The notes beneath the pieces were generated by a model. It worked only from the letters and a program-made list of their open reading frames with translations, was not told the DNA's origin and ran no database searches. The position numbers and the translations under genes were made by a program. Below, piece by piece: positions 52,030 through 59,567 of a stretch of 64,000 bases of DNA. The DNA is taken from contig NZ_CP042176.1 in NCBI RefSeq assembly GCF_005937885.2, positions 5,513,501 through 5,577,500 of the forward strand, written 5' to 3'. Position 1 is the stretch's first letter; every line of letters starts with the position of its first letter. Origin of the DNA: Bradyrhizobium sp. KBS0727. GTDB lineage: Bacteria > Pseudomonadota > Alphaproteobacteria > Rhizobiales > Xanthobacteraceae.

Positions 52030-52651
52030 GCGCCGACCTCTGGCGTATCCCAGTAAGGAAAACGGAATTTGGACACGAACGGGCCCATTGCGCCTCGAAT
52101 CTCTGCGCTTCGCCGGGCTTTCCCGGCTAAAAAGCCGCCGTGAGGCGCGTTCGCCATTCCCCGCCCCGGCCCGCCAACCCTGACTTCCGGACGGAATTTG
52201 CTGGGTTGCCATGGCATTTCGAGCGTGAAAGAGGGCCTCTGCCGTCCCCAAAACCGGTTCGGCTCTTCACCACTTAGTAACGGCACTTAGCGTTAAGAAA
52301 GCGTTGATGAAGGCTAGCGGGTTTGGCGCAGTTTGCAGTCACGTGCCGGTGACCTCGGGCACCTCGGAACGGGTGACCTCGGACACCCGGAACGGGTGGC
52401 CTCGGGCAGCCTGAACGCCGGTGATGCACCCCGCACACAGTCCGGCAAAATGCGAGGCGGAACGGGACTGCCGGATTGCGCCGACAGCAAGGTAAAGGAA
52501 TAGTAAACGCTGTTCATTTTTAGCGTTGCTGTCTTTCGTTGCCGTTCTCCTGCCCGGTTTGAGTTTCAAAATGGCTTCTGGTTCGTTCGCGTCTGCTGGT
52601 ATTGATTCGAAGCGTCAACGCGCCCTTCCCGTTCCCAGGGCCAACGCAGAC
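52030..52651. other. 622-bp divergent spacer upstream of rsmH and the amidase gene
   Basis: It should hold the promoters of the dcw cluster (minus strand) and the amidase (plus strand). No mraZ gene is recognisable. It contains a three-unit tandem repeat (52348-52417). Short frames here (52026-52286 minus, 52339-52569 minus) lack conserved features. If the amidase starts at the TTG 52526 or the ATG 52571, the spacer is shorter. Confidence 0.5.
52348..52417. repeat. Imperfect tandem repeat, three units of 23-24 bp
   Basis: Units start at 52348, 52372 and 52395. Each has the form GGTGACCTCGG, a short C-rich variable part, then GAACG; for example GGTGACCTCGGACACCCGG in unit 2. The units are directly adjacent and differ at a few positions. 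The array lies midway between rsmH and the amidase gene, where regulatory proteins would be expected to bind. Confidence 0.75.
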
Positions 52652-53443
52652 ATGAAGACTTTTACCCCGGATTCCTCGATCGCTTCCGACGTCATCCCGT
52701 CGGCGAACTACGGCGATCGCAACAAGGGCCGACAGGCCGACATGATCGTGCTGCACTACACCGGCATGCCGGATGTGGAAGGTGCGATCGCCCAGCTCTG
52801 CACCGCGGGCACCGACGTTTCGGCGCATTACATCGTGCTGGAAGACGGCCGCATCGTGCAATGCGTGCCGGAGAGCAAGCGCGCCTGGCATGCCGGCGTG
52901 TCGTGCTGGGCCGGCGAGGAAGACATCAATTCCTGTTCGATCGGGATCGAGATCATCAACCGCGGCCACGACTGGGGCTATCCGGATTTCCCGCTGCGCC
53001 AGATCGCCGCCGTGATCGCGCTGTGCCGCGGCATCATGCTGCGCCGCCAGGTGCCGTCGCATCGCGTGCTGGCGCATTCCGACGTCGCGCCGGCGCGCAA
53101 GAAGGATCCCGGCGAGAAATTCCCGTGGCATTCGCTGGCCAATTCCGGCGTCGGCCACTGGGTACAACCGGCGCCGATCGTGCGCAGCGAAGCGCTCAAG
53201 CTCGGCAGCATCAGCGACGACGTCGCCGGCCTGCAGGCAGCCCTTGCCCGATACGGCTACAACGTCCCGACCCATGGCAAGTTCGACGGCGCCACCATGG
53301 AAGTCGTCACCGCCTTCCAGCGCCACTTCCGCCCCGAGCGCGTCGACGGGATCGCCGATCATTCGACCATGACCACGCTGCACGCATTGCTGGCGAGCCT
53401 GCCGGCGGATGCGCAGCAGACCACGACGATCGTGGCGACGTAG
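52652..53443 (+). CDS. N-acetylmuramoyl-L-alanine amidase (Amidase_2) with C-terminal peptidoglycan-binding domain
   Basis: A 263-residue zinc amidase of the AmpD/AmiD type: zinc ligands His in MIVLHYTGM and in VLAHSDVAPARKKDPG, the SAHYIVLEDG and SIGIEIINRGHD motifs, then a PG_binding_1 repeat (about 185-245: SDDVAGLQAALARYGYN). It cleaves the amide bond between muramic acid and the stem peptide and may act in recycling or remodelling. I chose ATG 52652 (AGGGCC upstream) because homologues start MKxFTPDSSIASDV; earlier in-frame starts at 52526 and 52571 would add a doubtful hydrophobic stretch. Divergent from the dcw cluster. Confidence 0.9.
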   Translation: MKTFTPDSSIASDVIPSANYGDRNKGRQADMIVLHYTGMPDVEGAIAQLCTAGTDVSAHYIVLEDGRIVQCVPESKRAWHAGVSCWAGEEDINSCSIGIEIINRGHDWGYPDFPLRQIAAVIALCRGIMLRRQVPSHRVLAHSDVAPARKKDPGEKFPWHSLANSGVGHWVQPAPIVRSEALKLGSISDDVAGLQAALARYGYNVPTHGKFDGATMEVVTAFQRHFRPERVDGIADHSTMTTLHALLASLPADAQQTTTIVAT

Positions 53444-53523
53444 CTCCACCGTCGCAATGACGGATAGCTATTTGTCGCGGAGCACGAACCTCACCGTCCT
53501 GCTCACAGCAGCGAACAGCGCTG

Positions 53524-54510
53524 CTATTCGATCACCTCGTCGGCCTGAGCAAGCAGCGTCGCCGGCAGGCCAAGGCCGAGCGTTTTGGCCGTCTTGAGGT
53601 TGATCACGAGCTCCAGCTTCGTCGGCTGTTCCACCGGCAGATCGGTTGGATTGGCCCCCTTGAGGATTTTGTCCACATAGAAGGCGGCGCGTCGAAACAG
53701 ATCGGACAAGGTTGCGCCATAGGACATCAGGCCCCCATCCTCGACAAACTCCCTTGCGGCGTACATTGCCGGAAGCCGGCTCTTCGCCGCCAATTCCACG
53801 ATGCGCTTGTGCTCGCCATACAGCATCGGGCTAGGCAACAGAATGACGGCATCGGCGCGCTCTCGAGTCATTGCGGGAAATGCACCGTCGAGGTCGCCCG
53901 GGCCACTCGCCGGCACGAGTTGAAGCTGCAAGCCCAGCGCCCGGGCCGCAGTCTCGGTCTCCTTCAACATGCCATCGATCGTACGCTTGCCGTATGCACC
54001 AGGATGGTAAAGGGCCGCGACGCGAAAGATTCCGGGAATGGCGGCCTTGAGAAGTTCGAACCGTTTGGCAACCAATTCCGGACCAAGAAAGGTATTCCCT
54101 GTAATATTCCCGCCTGGCCGGGACAGGCTAACGATCAGTTCATCCCCGACAGGATCGGCCATGCCGGCCACGACGATAGGGATTGTGCTGGTTGCTTGTT
54201 TGGCTCCGCGAGCTGGAGACGTGCTTATCACGACGATGACGTCAACCTTGAGCCGAGCCAGATCGGCAGCCAGTGGCTGAAATCGATCTGTGTTCCAATC
54301 CCCGTAACGACGTTCGATCGCTATGTTCAAACCCTCAGTGTAACCAAGCTCCCGCAGCCCTTGGTAGAATCCAGCGGTTCCCGGGGTATCGGTCGAACCA
54401 GGGTTCAATACGCCGATAAGCGCGAGCTTTCCCTTCTGCTGGGCGTTAGCGGCGAACGGCCACGCAGCTGCCGCGCCGCCGACCAATGTGATGAACTCGC
54501 GCCGCTTCAT
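53524..54510 (-). CDS. Orphan ABC transporter substrate-binding protein (ABC_sub_bind family)
   Basis: A 328-residue secreted receptor with twin-arginine-like signal (MKRREFITLVGGAAAAWPF, cut after NAQQ) and the same fold and motifs as the protein at 11200-12198 (LGYTEGLN, RPGGNITGNT, NLKTAKTLGLGLPATLL). Solute unknown. No transporter membrane subunits lie nearby. The ATG at 54510 begins the signal peptide directly; ATG 54537 would add nine residues. Confidence 0.88.
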   Translation of the reverse strand: MKRREFITLVGGAAAAWPFAANAQQKGKLALIGVLNPGSTDTPGTAGFYQGLRELGYTEGLNIAIERRYGDWNTDRFQPLAADLARLKVDVIVVISTSPARGAKQATSTIPIVVAGMADPVGDELIVSLSRPGGNITGNTFLGPELVAKRFELLKAAIPGIFRVAALYHPGAYGKRTIDGMLKETETAARALGLQLQLVPASGPGDLDGAFPAMTRERADAVILLPSPMLYGEHKRIVELAAKSRLPAMYAAREFVEDGGLMSYGATLSDLFRRAAFYVDKILKGANPTDLPVEQPTKLELVINLKTAKTLGLGLPATLLAQADEVIE

Positions 54511-54618
54511 TGCCAACCCCGGGCTCGAAGGTGGCATCTTAGCGGTTCAAACGGACCCACTGATAGGGCGGAAACCGGCTCCGGCGCCGCTTGCCTGAAG
54601 ATTTGTAGTATCCGAAAG

Positions 54619-54649
54619 AGAAGCCCGGCCAGAAGCCGGGCTTCTTTTT
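54619..54649 (+). terminator. Intrinsic terminator without an upstream gene
   Basis: An 11-bp perfect stem (AGAAGCCCGGC pairing with GCCGGGCTTCT) with a five-base loop followed by TTTT. It is a textbook Rho-independent terminator on the plus strand, but no plus-strand gene ends before it; the next plus-strand gene starts 136 bases downstream. Confidence 0.8.
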
Positions 54650-54784
54650 GGCGGGCAGAGCGACAACAATCGTTGCTGTCTTCCTGATCTCCGCTGTCGC
54701 CCGCGCGGACGCGCGTTCCAATTGTCTTCACGAGGGAACGCTCGCGATCAACCGCCGTTGAACCGTAAGCCAAAGGAGACCGCC

Positions 54785-55018
54785 ATGACGCGATCAGCAA
54801 CCCTGCTTGGTGTTATCGCCCTGTTATCCGCGCTTGCCAGCCCGGCCTCGGCGCAACACGTCATTTATAATCCGGGCTGGTGCGCCCAATTTTATCCGAA
54901 CGCAAACTGCCAGAATTACGGCGCCGGCAACCCCTATACGAGCTCCGGCTGGCGACGCGCCTATGGCTATCATGCTCGCTACTATGGCGGTCACCGCCAT
55001 CGTCGCTATGTGTACTAG
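54785..55018 (+). CDS. Small secreted protein, Tyr/Arg/His-rich
   Basis: A 77-residue protein with a clear Sec signal peptide (residues 1-23, cut after ASA) and a mature part of about 54 residues with two cysteines (WCAQFYPNANC) and a Tyr/Arg/His-rich tail (YHARYYGGHRHRRYVY). It looks like the short exported proteins abundant in Bradyrhizobium; no function is known to me. Excellent AAAGGAG site before the ATG. Its stop codon shares the CTAG at 55015-55018 with the stop of the converging sigma-factor gene. Confidence 0.75.
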   Translation: MTRSATLLGVIALLSALASPASAQHVIYNPGWCAQFYPNANCQNYGAGNPYTSSGWRRAYGYHARYYGGHRHRRYVY

Positions 55019-56271
55019 CTCTTCGCACCCGCATCACGGTCCAGCTCCGCCATTCGACGTGCATATAACCGCCGCAGCGGCTCCAGTTGCGTCGCAGCCG
55101 TTGCCGCAAGATATTCCGCGCGCGCAGCGTCGCGGCGGCCGAGCCGGCGCAACAGGTCGGCGCGTACCGCCGGCAGCAGTTCATAGCCTTTCAGTCCGCC
55201 GCGCGCCGCGATCGCGTCGATCAGGTCAAGCGCCCGCGCCGGCCCGTCGACCATCGACACCGCCGCAGCATGGTTGAGTTCGATCACCGGCGACGGGCTG
55301 ATCCGCAGCAGCACCTCGTAGAGGCCCGCGATCTGCGGCCAGTCGGTGTCATCATAGTTCGGCGCGCGCGCATGCAGCGCCGCGATCGCCGCCTGCACCG
55401 CATAGGACTGCGGCCGGCCCGGCATCCGCAACGCCTGTTCCACCAGCGCCAGTCCCTCGGCGATCTGACCATGATCCCACAGCGCGCGGTCCTGCTCTTC
55501 CAGCAGCACGATGTCGCCGCCATCAGTCGCGCGGCCGGCGCGGCGTGAATCGTGCAACAGCATCAACGCCAGCAATCCCTTGATCTCGCCGCGGTCGGGC
55601 ATCAGCCCATCCAATAGCCGCGCCAGCCGGATCGCCTCGCGTGCCAGGTCCGGCCGCATCAGGTCTTCGCCCGAGGTCGCGGCATAGCCTTCGGTGAAGA
55701 CGAGATAGATCACCGCGAGCACGCCGCGCAACCGCGGCACCAGCGCTTCGCGCTCCGGCACCTCATAGGGAATGCCGGCGAGCCGGATCTTCTGCTTGGC
55801 GCGCAGCAGGCGCTGCGCCATCGCCTCCTCGCTGGCGAGAAAGGCGCGCGCCACCTGGGCCGTGGTGAGCCCGCATACGGTGCGCAGCGTCAACGCGACC
55901 TGTACTTCGGCGGCAAAGGACGGATGGCAGCAGGTAAAGATCAGCCGCAGCATGTCGTCGTCGAGCGCGGTTTCCGCGGTCTCGCATGGCGCCGATGCCT
56001 GCAGCAGCAATTCGTGCGTCAACGCCTCCTGCTTGCTGCGAAACGAAACGTTGCGGCGAACCCGATCGATCGCCTTGTTGCGGCCGACATTGACCAGCCA
56101 TGCGCGGGGATTGGACGGCAACTCGGCGCTCGGCCAACGCTCCAGCGCCACCGCGAACGCATCCTGCAAGGCATCTTCCGCGAGATCGAAATCGCCGACG
56201 AGGCGGATCAGGGTCGCCAGCGCCCTGCCCGCCTCGTCGCGAAAGGTTTGTTCGATTTCGGTGGGTGTCAT
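55015..56271 (-). CDS. ECF-type RNA polymerase sigma factor with C-terminal DUF6596 extension (ECF42-like)
   Basis: A 418-residue protein: sigma region 2 (about 10-75, DFDLAEDALQDAFAVALERW), sigma region 4 (about 110-165, with LRTVCGLTTAQVARAFL), then a long TPR-like helical extension (about 180-410, starting EREALVPRLRGVLAVIYLVFTEGYAA) typical of ECF42 sigma factors. These lack an anti-sigma factor and are usually paired with a DGPF/YciI protein, as here. The start is ATG 56271; the frame to 56385 is a family A repeat read as protein. Confidence 0.9.
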   Translation of the reverse strand: MTPTEIEQTFRDEAGRALATLIRLVGDFDLAEDALQDAFAVALERWPSAELPSNPRAWLVNVGRNKAIDRVRRNVSFRSKQEALTHELLLQASAPCETAETALDDDMLRLIFTCCHPSFAAEVQVALTLRTVCGLTTAQVARAFLASEEAMAQRLLRAKQKIRLAGIPYEVPEREALVPRLRGVLAVIYLVFTEGYAATSGEDLMRPDLAREAIRLARLLDGLMPDRGEIKGLLALMLLHDSRRAGRATDGGDIVLLEEQDRALWDHGQIAEGLALVEQALRMPGRPQSYAVQAAIAALHARAPNYDDTDWPQIAGLYEVLLRISPSPVIELNHAAAVSMVDGPARALDLIDAIAARGGLKGYELLPAVRADLLRRLGRRDAARAEYLAATAATQLEPLRRLYARRMAELDRDAGAKS

Positions 56272-56293
56272 TGGCGCTCGTTGAACTCTCGTC

Positions 56294-56371
56294 GTCATTC
56301 CGGGGCGATGCACAGCATCGAACCCGGAATCTCGAGATTCCGGGTTCGTCCTTCGGACGCCCCGGAATGAC
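56294..56371. repeat. Dispersed palindromic repeat, family A, copy 6
   Basis: A 78-bp near-perfect palindrome with GTCATTCCGGGGCGATGC outer arm and GGAATCTCGAGATTCC core. It lies between the YciI gene and its sigma-factor partner, inside the presumed two-gene unit. Confidence 0.92.
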
Positions 56372-56381
56372 AGCCTAGCCG

Positions 56382-56735
56382 TCAATTATCATAAACCATC
56401 ACCGGCCTGACCTCGACCGAACCGGTCTTGGCGCCGGGAATGCGTGCGGCGACGGAGAGGGCGGCGTCGAGATCCTTGGCTTCGACCAGATAATAACCGG
56501 CGAGCTGCTCGCGCGTCTCCGCGAACGGTCCGTCGGTCGTCAGTGTCTTGCCGTCGCGGACGCGTACGGTGGTTGCCGTCGTCGTCGGCTGCAGGCCGTC
56601 GCCGGCCTTGAAATGGCCGCTCTGGACAATCGACTGGGTGTATACGCCATATTCCGCGGTCAGTGCCTTGCGCGCCGCGGCGTCCCTTTTGCCCAACTCG
56701 GCCTCGTTCTGATAGATCAACAACAGATACTGCAT
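56382..56735 (-). CDS. YciI family (DGPF domain) protein
   Basis: A 117-residue protein beginning MQYLLLIYQNE and containing the DGPFAETREQLAGYYLVEA core that names the DGPF/YCII group. Its function is unclear; it is regularly linked to ECF42 sigma factors and often under their control. It precedes the sigma gene on the same strand. Single-domain length is usual. Confidence 0.9.
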   Translation of the reverse strand: MQYLLLIYQNEAELGKRDAAARKALTAEYGVYTQSIVQSGHFKAGDGLQPTTTATTVRVRDGKTLTTDGPFAETREQLAGYYLVEAKDLDAALSVAARIPGAKTGSVEVRPVMVYDN

Positions 56736-56980
56736 CTCGTTTACTCCTCATTGATCGGCTGGATCGCCGACACCCAGTCGAACGGGCCCCACGCAAAACG
56801 ACATCGTCAGGATAAATTATTTTGGGCGCCGGAGCGGGATCATCCGCAGCCGCGGCTGCCCGGTTTTCGCCGGCGATCTCCCTTAATATCGAATATATCG
56901 ATAATAACAGCCTATATTATTCGTTTGCCAAAACTACTCCGGAGCATACCGTTGGCGGCGGTTAAACCCGGGAGGCGACC

Positions 56981-57133
56981 ATGAACGCCATCATGCAGAT
57001 GAAATCGCGAATCTTGCTGCTGCTGGATTGGGTGGGGGATCCGATCGCACGATTCCTGGCACCGAGGCCGGTGCATCGCGCCGCCCTGATCGCGGTCAGG
57101 GTCGCAGCCAGCGGCAACCCGACCGGCGCATGA
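56981..57133 (+). CDS. Very small protein, first gene of an overlapping pair
   Basis: A 50-residue protein starting MNAIMQMKSRILLLLDWVGD, with a hydrophobic, possibly amphipathic helix in the first half and a basic second half. It is preceded by a good GGGAGG site. Its stop overlaps the ATG of the next small gene (ATGA at 57130-57133), a strong sign that both frames are translated. I recognise no family. Confidence 0.6.
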   Translation: MNAIMQMKSRILLLLDWVGDPIARFLAPRPVHRAALIAVRVAASGNPTGA

Positions 57134-57315
57134 GCGGTCTGCGCCGCCTGATCGCCGACGAAGGCTTTGCGGTCTCGATCCTCGCGGCCGTGGCTGCAGC
57201 AACCATTCTCGCCTTCGGCTTTGACGCAACGGCGGATGTCATAGCATCAATGCTGGTCGTCGGCGGCGTGACGGCCCTCGCCGAGACGAAACTCAGATCC
57301 GGCAGAAAATCATGA
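57130..57315 (+). CDS. Small membrane protein, second gene of an overlapping pair
   Basis: A 61-residue protein starting MSGLRRLIADEGFAVS, with a hydrophobic segment at about residues 12-50 broken by the acidic FDATADV, which may form two short membrane helices. The start was chosen for the ATGA overlap with the preceding gene; a longer frame from 57028 is rejected. Function unknown. The PAS-protein gene converges on it from the minus strand. Confidence 0.6.
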   Translation: MSGLRRLIADEGFAVSILAAVAAATILAFGFDATADVIASMLVVGGVTALAETKLRSGRKS

Positions 57316-57323
57316 GCGCGCCA

Positions 57324-57764
57324 TCATGACTGCGCTTTGGCGTCGCCGGATTCGGCGAGCCGGCGCTTCAGCTCCCTGACTTCCTCGAAGCGCTTCGTCA
57401 CATCGCGCATCACCGCAATCGTGCCCGTGACCTGTTGCGCGCCGTCTCGCAGCATCAGAATCGTGAATTCGACCGATATCCGCCGGCCGTCCTTGGTCAG
57501 GGCCGGTACCGACAACAGGTCGCCGTGACCGTAGCGGCTGGTTCCCGTCGCCATCGTATGGCGATAGCCGCTCCAGTGCCGTGCCCTCAGGTTTTCCGGG
57601 ATGATCAGGTCGAGCGATTGACCGCAGGTCTCGGCGGCGGTGAAGCCGAACATCCGTTCCGCGCCGGGATTCCAGAACATGATCCGCCCCTCGCGATCGG
57701 TGGCAACGATCGCGTCGGAGGCGCTGTCGAGCAGCGCGTCGCCAAGTCCATCAGGAATGTTCAT
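57324..57764 (-). CDS. Stand-alone PAS domain protein
   Basis: A 146-residue protein consisting of one PAS domain (about 8-125; DAIVATDREGRIMFWNPGAERMFGF, VEFTILMLRDGAQQVTGTIAVMRDVTKRFEE) plus a short helical tail. No kinase, cyclase or output domain follows, so it probably acts by binding a partner. The ligand is not predictable. It neighbours a LysR gene on the same strand, 120 bp apart. Confidence 0.88.
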   Translation of the reverse strand: MNIPDGLGDALLDSASDAIVATDREGRIMFWNPGAERMFGFTAAETCGQSLDLIIPENLRARHWSGYRHTMATGTSRYGHGDLLSVPALTKDGRRISVEFTILMLRDGAQQVTGTIAVMRDVTKRFEEVRELKRRLAESGDAKAQS

Positions 57765-57884
57765 CGCCTGGCTCTGTCGGGAAGGATGGCGCCGATGTGA
57801 ACCCGCGGGGCCATTTTGACAAGCGAGGAATACCGATGGCTGCGATCGGCAAAGCCGATAGGAAAGGATGTGGCCCTGGCGCGA

Positions 57885-58787
57885 TCAGCGCCGCTTGCGC
57901 GCGCCGCGCTTGGCCGGCGGTGCGGCATTCGGCTCCTGCTCCCGGTGGGCATCGGCGACGCGATGCATGATTTCGACGGCGCGCGCCACCTGCTCGCCCT
58001 CCCGGTCCAGCGGATAGGCGACATAGGCCGGCATCGCGAATGCCGGAGCACCGCCGACGGCATGCAGCCTTCGCGTTTTCAACAGCGGCTCGACGATCCG
58101 CCGCGCGAAAAATCCGGAGCCGCCGTTTTCAAGAACGTGCTGCAATCCCAACCAGCCGATATTGGCCGTCAGCGCCGGCCCCGAAAAATTCGGAAAAAAC
58201 ACGCTGTGACGGGCATAGAATTCCGGGCCCCAATCGACATAGACATAGCCTGCTTGCGGTTCGGGCGCGCTTTTCGGATCGGTCGAGACCAGGATCAGTT
58301 GCTCCTCGAACAATTGCTCGACCTTGAGGCCCGGCCGGCTCTGCGGCGTATACATCACGCCGATATCGATGCGCCCTTCCACCAGCCCCTGCATCAATTC
58401 GGGCTCGAGCGCGCTCTCGGCCCGGATCGAAATGTCCGGCTGCTCGGCCCGCATCAGCGGCAACCAGCGCAACAGATATTCTTCCCACAGGCCGATACGG
58501 CCGCCGACGACGAGCGTTCCCGAAAATCCCTTGGGAATGCCGACGTCGTGACGGGCCTGTTCGACGGTGCGGACCAGCGCGGAGGCGTGACGCTGAAATT
58601 GCCGTCCCGCCGATGTCAGCGTGGTGCCGGCCTTGTTGCGAACGAACAGCGTGCAGCCGAGCTGCTGCTCCAACGTGTGAATGCGGGTACTGACGGTCGA
58701 CTGGCTGACATGCAGCCGTTCGGCCGCGGTGATGAAGTTGCCAGAGGTGACCACCGTCAGGAACGTCCGGGCCAGTTCGGTGTCCAT
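57885..58787 (-). CDS. LysR family transcriptional regulator
   Basis: A 300-residue regulator: winged helix-turn-helix at the N terminus (about 1-60; NFITAAERLHVSQSTVSTRIHTLE), then a two-lobe ligand-binding domain (about 90-290) and a basic tail. The ligand and targets are unknown; the neighbours (PAS protein, rnpB) give no clear hint. The start at ATG 58787 is the usual one. It is divergent from rnpB. Confidence 0.92.
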   Translation of the reverse strand: MDTELARTFLTVVTSGNFITAAERLHVSQSTVSTRIHTLEQQLGCTLFVRNKAGTTLTSAGRQFQRHASALVRTVEQARHDVGIPKGFSGTLVVGGRIGLWEEYLLRWLPLMRAEQPDISIRAESALEPELMQGLVEGRIDIGVMYTPQSRPGLKVEQLFEEQLILVSTDPKSAPEPQAGYVYVDWGPEFYARHSVFFPNFSGPALTANIGWLGLQHVLENGGSGFFARRIVEPLLKTRRLHAVGGAPAFAMPAYVAYPLDREGEQVARAVEIMHRVADAHREQEPNAAPPAKRGARKRR

Positions 58788-58886
58788 GGCGGGCCAATCC
58801 TCATATCGACGAGGCCGATATCAAATGCCGCTCTTTCGCGGATGTCAAAATTACGCGCCCGGGTGCGGATTAACCATCGCGATCGC

Positions 58887-58915
58887 TTGACGCAGGCCGC
58901 GCGAGCCCCCATGCC
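58887..58915 (+). promoter_or_regulatory. Possible rnpB promoter
   Basis: TTGACG (58887-58892) and CATGCC (58910-58915) are separated by 17 bases and lie just before the predicted 5' end of the RNase P RNA. The -35 element fits well; the -10 element is poor. Confidence 0.4.
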
Positions 58916-58920
58916 TTGGA

Positions 58921-59372
58921 CGTCAGTCGGCCGGACGGCCGCTCCCGCTACGGTCGAAAGGCTGCGGGAGAGGAAAGTCCGGGCTCCATCGACATACGGT
59001 GCCGGATAACATCCGGCGGGGGCGACCCCAGGGACAGTGCCACAGAGAATGAACCGCTTCCCCCACCTACCCTCCCCGCTTGCGGGGGAGGGATGGGAGG
59101 GGGAAGTAAGGGTGAAAAGGTGCGGTAAGAGCGCACCGCGGGTCCGGCAACGGAAACGGCATGGCAAACCACACCGGGAGCAAAACCGAATAGGGACGGC
59201 AAAGCGGGATGTTCGCGCAAGCGATAACTCCGCAGGGCGATGTCAGGCTCGCCGTCCGGGTAGGTTGCTCGAGGCCATGTGCAAACATGGTCCCAGAGGA
59301 ATGGCCGTCACGTATCGTCCGCGCAAGCGGGCGGTGCCTTACAGAACCCGGCTTACAGGCCGGCTGATATTC
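58921..59372 (+). ncRNA. rnpB: RNase P RNA (M1 RNA, bacterial type A)
   Basis: Conserved blocks appear in the right order: GAGGAAAGTCCGGGCTCC (about 58970-58987), CACAGAGAATGAACCG (59041-59056), GTAAGGGTGAAAAGGTGCGG (59106-59125), CAAACCACACCGGGAGCAA (59165-59183), CAGAGGAATGGCCGTCA (59294-59310) and ACAGAACCCGGCTTACAGG (59341-59359). The ends pair as helix P1 (CAGTCGGCC with GGCCGGCTG), which sets the borders to within a few bases. The RNA is the catalytic part of RNase P, which matures tRNA 5' ends. At the P12 position it carries an unusually long G+C hairpin (59057-59106). Confidence 0.96.
59057..59106 (+). repeat. Long hairpin in the P12 position of rnpB
   Basis: A 50-bp inverted repeat: CTTCCCCC pairs with GGGGGAAG, and CCCTCCCC pairs with GGGGAGGG, around a short GCTTGC loop, with a small mismatch region (ACCTA opposite ATGGGA). 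It resembles the intergenic CTCCCCGCTTGCGGGG-type repeats found across Rhizobiales genomes. Confidence 0.7.
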
Positions 59373-59420
59373 TATAGCGTTTTCGAGCGAAGTGGTTTTC
59401 CGGTTCGCGCAAAGAAAACG
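59371..59420. repeat. Dispersed repeat, family D, copy 2 (partial, opposite orientation)
   Basis: The segment from CTATAGCGTTTTCGAGCGAA to AAAGAAAACGCGTC is the reverse complement of a related stretch at 41930-41985 (GACGCGTTTTCTT ... GAAAACGC). It begins right at the 3' end of rnpB and can fold through GCGTTTTC/GAAAACGC, so it may form the transcript end. Confidence 0.65.
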
Positions 59421-59486
59421 CGTCTTACCAAGTGAGAATGAGGGGTTCGGCGTAACGCGCCGGACCCCTCGCCAATTTGGGAGTTC

Positions 59487-59558
59487 GTCATTCCGGGGCG
59501 CGAAGCGAACCCGGAATCTCGAGATTCCGGGTTCGTGCTTCGCACGCCCCGGAATGAC
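59487..59558. repeat. Dispersed palindromic repeat, family A, copy 7
   Basis: A 72-bp near-perfect palindrome, GTCATTCCGGGGCGC outer arm and GGAATCTCGAGATTCC core. It lies nine bases after the end of the alpha/beta hydrolase gene, between it and rnpB. Confidence 0.92.
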
Positions 59559-59567
59559 GTCGTGAAA

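Noticed and set aside
52026..52286. An 86-codon minus-strand frame ending in rsmH, considered as an mraZ remnant.
   Set aside because: It shows none of the MraZ/AbrB-fold motifs and overlaps the rsmH start.
54539..54721. A 60-codon minus-strand frame upstream of the second orphan binding protein.
   Set aside because: Its middle (KKKPGFWPGF) is just the terminator hairpin read as protein, and there is no ribosome-binding site.
59037..59435. A 132-codon plus-strand frame.
   Set aside because: It lies inside rnpB, whose RNA blocks are unmistakable.
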